This document shows, piece by piece, positions 38,150 through 39,964 of a stretch of 39,964 bases of DNA. Within the stretch, counting starts at the first letter, position 1. Every line of letters starts with the position of its first letter. This stretch comes from JBGSUE01 sp041753515 (GTDB taxonomy: Bacteria > Patescibacteriota > Microgenomatia > UBA10105 > UBA927): assembly GCA_041753515.1 (NCBI GenBank), contig JBGSUE010000049.1:1-39964 (forward strand), read 5' to 3'. The translations under genes were made by a program, and so were the position numbers. The notes below the pieces were generated by a model that had not been told where the DNA came from, did no database searches, and saw nothing but the letters and a program-made list of their open reading frames with translations.

Positions 38150-39444
38150 CAATAGCATTTATCGGACACGGGTATGTAGGGCTTGTGACCGCTGCAGTTT
38201 TTGCAGATTTGGGGAATACGGTATGGGTAGTAGGCAGGACAAAGAAAAAAATTGACCTTCTGCGAAAAGGCCAGACGCTGTTTTATGAACCCGGACTTGC
38301 AGAGGTTGTGAAACGTAATGTCCTGGCAAAACGGTTGCTTTTTACTCTGGATTATGAAGAAGCCGTAAAACCGAGTGACGTTGTCTTCATCGCAGTCGGA
38401 ACTCCGCCAAAATCAACGGGTGAAGCTGATCTTACGGAAGTATTTAATGCAGCCCGGGATATTGCCCGGAATTTAGTCGGATATAAAGTAGTGGTAACGA
38501 AAAGTACGGTTCCTCCGGGAACGAACCGGAAGGTTGGAGAAATTCTGGAAAAGAACAAACCGCAGGGATCATCATGTGCAATTGCGTCATGTCCGGAATT
38601 TTTGCGTGAAGGAACCGCATTATCCGATACGCTTCATCCGGACAGGGTCGTGATCGGTACGACATCGGATAGGGCTCAGGCAAAGCTTTTAGAACTTCAT
38701 AAATCTATTGATGGAAAAACTGTTTTATGTAATGTCGAAACAGCTGAGCTTATCAAATATGCATCCAATTCCCTATTGTCGACCAAGATATCGTTCGCCA
38801 ACGCGATAGCATTTTTATCTGAACGTGTAGGGGCTGATGTCGAGAAAGTGCTTGAAGGTGTAGGGTATGACCGACGAATCGGCAGAAGTTTCCTCTATCC
38901 GGGTATTGGATACGGAGGAAGTTGTTTTCCGAAAGATGTGAAAGCGCTTATCGCGCTTGCAGGCGAGCACGGGTATGATTTTTCGCTTTTAAAAGCCGTG
39001 GAAAACATTAATCGTGAAGCACGGTACGATTTCATCAGAAAAATCATGGATCATTTCGGCGGGAATCTGAAAGGAAAAAATATCGCGGTTTTGGGGCTTT
39101 CATTCAAGCCGGATACGGATGACATGCGCGATGCCCCGTCCAGGACGATCATTGCGGAATTATTCAAAAAAGGCGCAGTCATTACCGCATACGACCCTGT
39201 TGCGATGGAAAATGCAAAAAATGTCATACAGGAGAAAATTATGTATGCGGGTGATCCGTATCAGGCGTCAAAAAATGCGGACTGTGCTATTTTTATGACT
39301 GAATGGAATGAATTCCGGCAGCTGGATCTTGTAAAACTTGCAAAACATATGAAACATATGGTGTTATTTGACGGCAGGAATATGTATGAACCGGATAAAG
39401 TCAAACAGCTCGGATATGTCTATTACGGTGTAGGAAGAATGTAA
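38146..39444 (+). CDS. ugd: UDP-glucose 6-dehydrogenase family protein
   Basis: 432 residues, normal length. NAD-binding GHGYVGLVTAAVFADLG (7-23), FIAVGTPPKSTGEADLT, STVPPGTNRKVGE, FLREGTALSDTLHPDRVVIG, catalytic Cys260 in GYGGSCFPKDVKAL, and the C-terminal UDP-binding LGLSFKPDTDDMRDAPS. Oxidises a UDP- or GDP-sugar at C6 (UDP-glucose to UDP-glucuronate is most common). Part of the nucleotide-sugar operon. The next gene follows after 14 bases with a strong ribosome binding site. Confidence 0.93.
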   Translation: MTIAFIGHGYVGLVTAAVFADLGNTVWVVGRTKKKIDLLRKGQTLFYEPGLAEVVKRNVLAKRLLFTLDYEEAVKPSDVVFIAVGTPPKSTGEADLTEVFNAARDIARNLVGYKVVVTKSTVPPGTNRKVGEILEKNKPQGSSCAIASCPEFLREGTALSDTLHPDRVVIGTTSDRAQAKLLELHKSIDGKTVLCNVETAELIKYASNSLLSTKISFANAIAFLSERVGADVEKVLEGVGYDRRIGRSFLYPGIGYGGSCFPKDVKALIALAGEHGYDFSLLKAVENINREARYDFIRKIMDHFGGNLKGKNIAVLGLSFKPDTDDMRDAPSRTIIAELFKKGAVITAYDPVAMENAKNVIQEKIMYAGDPYQASKNADCAIFMTEWNEFRQLDLVKLAKHMKHMVLFDGRNMYEPDKVKQLGYVYYGVGRM

Positions 39445-39458
39445 ATTAAAGGAGGATT

Positions 39459-39964
39459 ATGAAACAAAAAAAAGCATTCATTACGGGAATCGCTGGATTT
39501 GTGGGGAGCCACTTGGCAGAACTTCTTTTATCGAAGGGGTATGAGGTTCATGGATTGTGCCGCCCGCGCAGCAAAACGGATCATATTGAATCCATTAGTT
39601 CAAAACTTCATCTTGAAGATGCGGATTTATTGGATTCACACAGCCTATATGCCACAATCGCACGCATAAAGCCCGATTATATTTTTCATTTGGCAGCACA
39701 ATCTTTTGTTCCAACATCCTGGGTATCGCCCTCAGTAACACTCGAGGTAAATATAGTCGGAACAGCAAATCTATTTGAATCTGTACGACAGGCAAAAATT
39801 GATCCGGTAATTCAGATTGCCTGCTCAAGTGAAGAGTACGGTCTTGTTCATCCGGAGGAAGTGCCGATTAATGAAAACAGCCCGTTGCGACCGCTTTCGC
39901 CTTATGCAGTTTCCAAACTGGCAATGGATTATCTCGGCTATCAGTATTACCAGTCATATACAGT
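39459..39964 (+). CDS. gmd: GDP-mannose 4,6-dehydratase-like protein (3' end outside window)
   Basis: The frame starts at ATG 39459 with AAAGGAGG just upstream and stays open to the window edge (168 codons). NAD-binding ITGIAGFVGSHLAELLLSKGYEVHGLCRPRS (the Arg suits NADP), FHLAAQSFVPTSWVSPSVTLEVNIVGT, CSSEEYGLV (SSEEYG is the GMD-type catalytic motif) and SPYAVSKLAMDYLGYQYY (YxxxK). These are marks of GDP-mannose 4,6-dehydratase and close relatives. It would feed GDP-rhamnose or GDP-fucose synthesis. The missing C-terminus prevents finer assignment. Confidence 0.85.
   Translation, partial: MKQKKAFITGIAGFVGSHLAELLLSKGYEVHGLCRPRSKTDHIESISSKLHLEDADLLDSHSLYATIARIKPDYIFHLAAQSFVPTSWVSPSVTLEVNIVGTANLFESVRQAKIDPVIQIACSSEEYGLVHPEEVPINENSPLRPLSPYAVSKLAMDYLGYQYYQSYT

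Noticed and set aside
1..39964. CRISPR array, prophage or IS transposase
   Set aside because: No regularly spaced repeats, structural phage genes or transposase-like proteins were found; the repeats present are single REP-like or inverted-repeat elements.

Overview
The window looks like a chromosome segment of a Candidate Phyla Radiation (Patescibacteria) bacterium, most likely of the Microgenomates group; this is inference, since no rRNA is present. Pointers are an archaeal-type class I lysyl-tRNA synthetase, a one-lobe TsaB, very compact gene packing with many 4-8 base overlaps, many apparently leaderless genes (a -10 box 5-11 bases before ATG), and REP-like palindromes of the kind common in such genomes. 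No phage, IS transposase or CRISPR array was found.

Layout. 1-3100 is a decaying, AT-rich accessory patch beside a tRNA-Glu gene: a methyltransferase broken by an in-frame stop, a TrmB-type regulator, a degenerate higBA-like toxin-antitoxin pair with palindromic operators, a small membrane protein and a partial duplicate of the tRNA 3' end. 3332-12722 is housekeeping: greA, a class I lysS fused to a B3/4 domain, an unknown gene, rdgB, then a probable serine T-box leader ahead of a histidine-phosphatase gene, serS, a spermidine-synthase-like gene and secA. 12728-19240 holds a relic of the SecA tail, a two-domain alpha/beta hydrolase, a HAD phosphatase, an excalibur membrane protein, a broken paralogue of a DedA-like gene, an unrecognised 343-residue protein, the intact DedA-like gene, an ABC exporter and a single-domain response regulator.

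19335-22320 (minus) is a MacA/MacB-like tripartite export operon; 22441-24514 has an anchored DsbA-like oxidoreductase and two small genes; 24511-26592 (minus) is ruvCAB. 26623-31298 runs prfB, a membrane-anchored unknown, ftsE, ftsX and an M23/EnvC-like hydrolase whose LytM domain appears circularly permuted. 31310-35030 carries a surface protein, VanZ, the tRNA t6A genes tsaE-tsaC-tsaB (TsaB only one lobe), and a CAP-domain membrane protein. 35050-39964 is a nucleotide-sugar operon: rmlA-rmlC-rmlB-rmlD, a UDP-sugar dehydrogenase and a GDP-mannose-dehydratase-like gene cut by the window end.

How parts fit: the T-box would couple serS and its neighbours to tRNA-Ser charging; FtsEX plus the M23 protein form the division-site murein hydrolase module; the Rml/Ugd/Gmd cluster feeds surface polysaccharide. 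The points most worth a second look are the short-Stem-I T-box, the permuted LytM domain, the LysRS-B3/4 fusion, the widespread leaderless promoters and the mini-TsaB.
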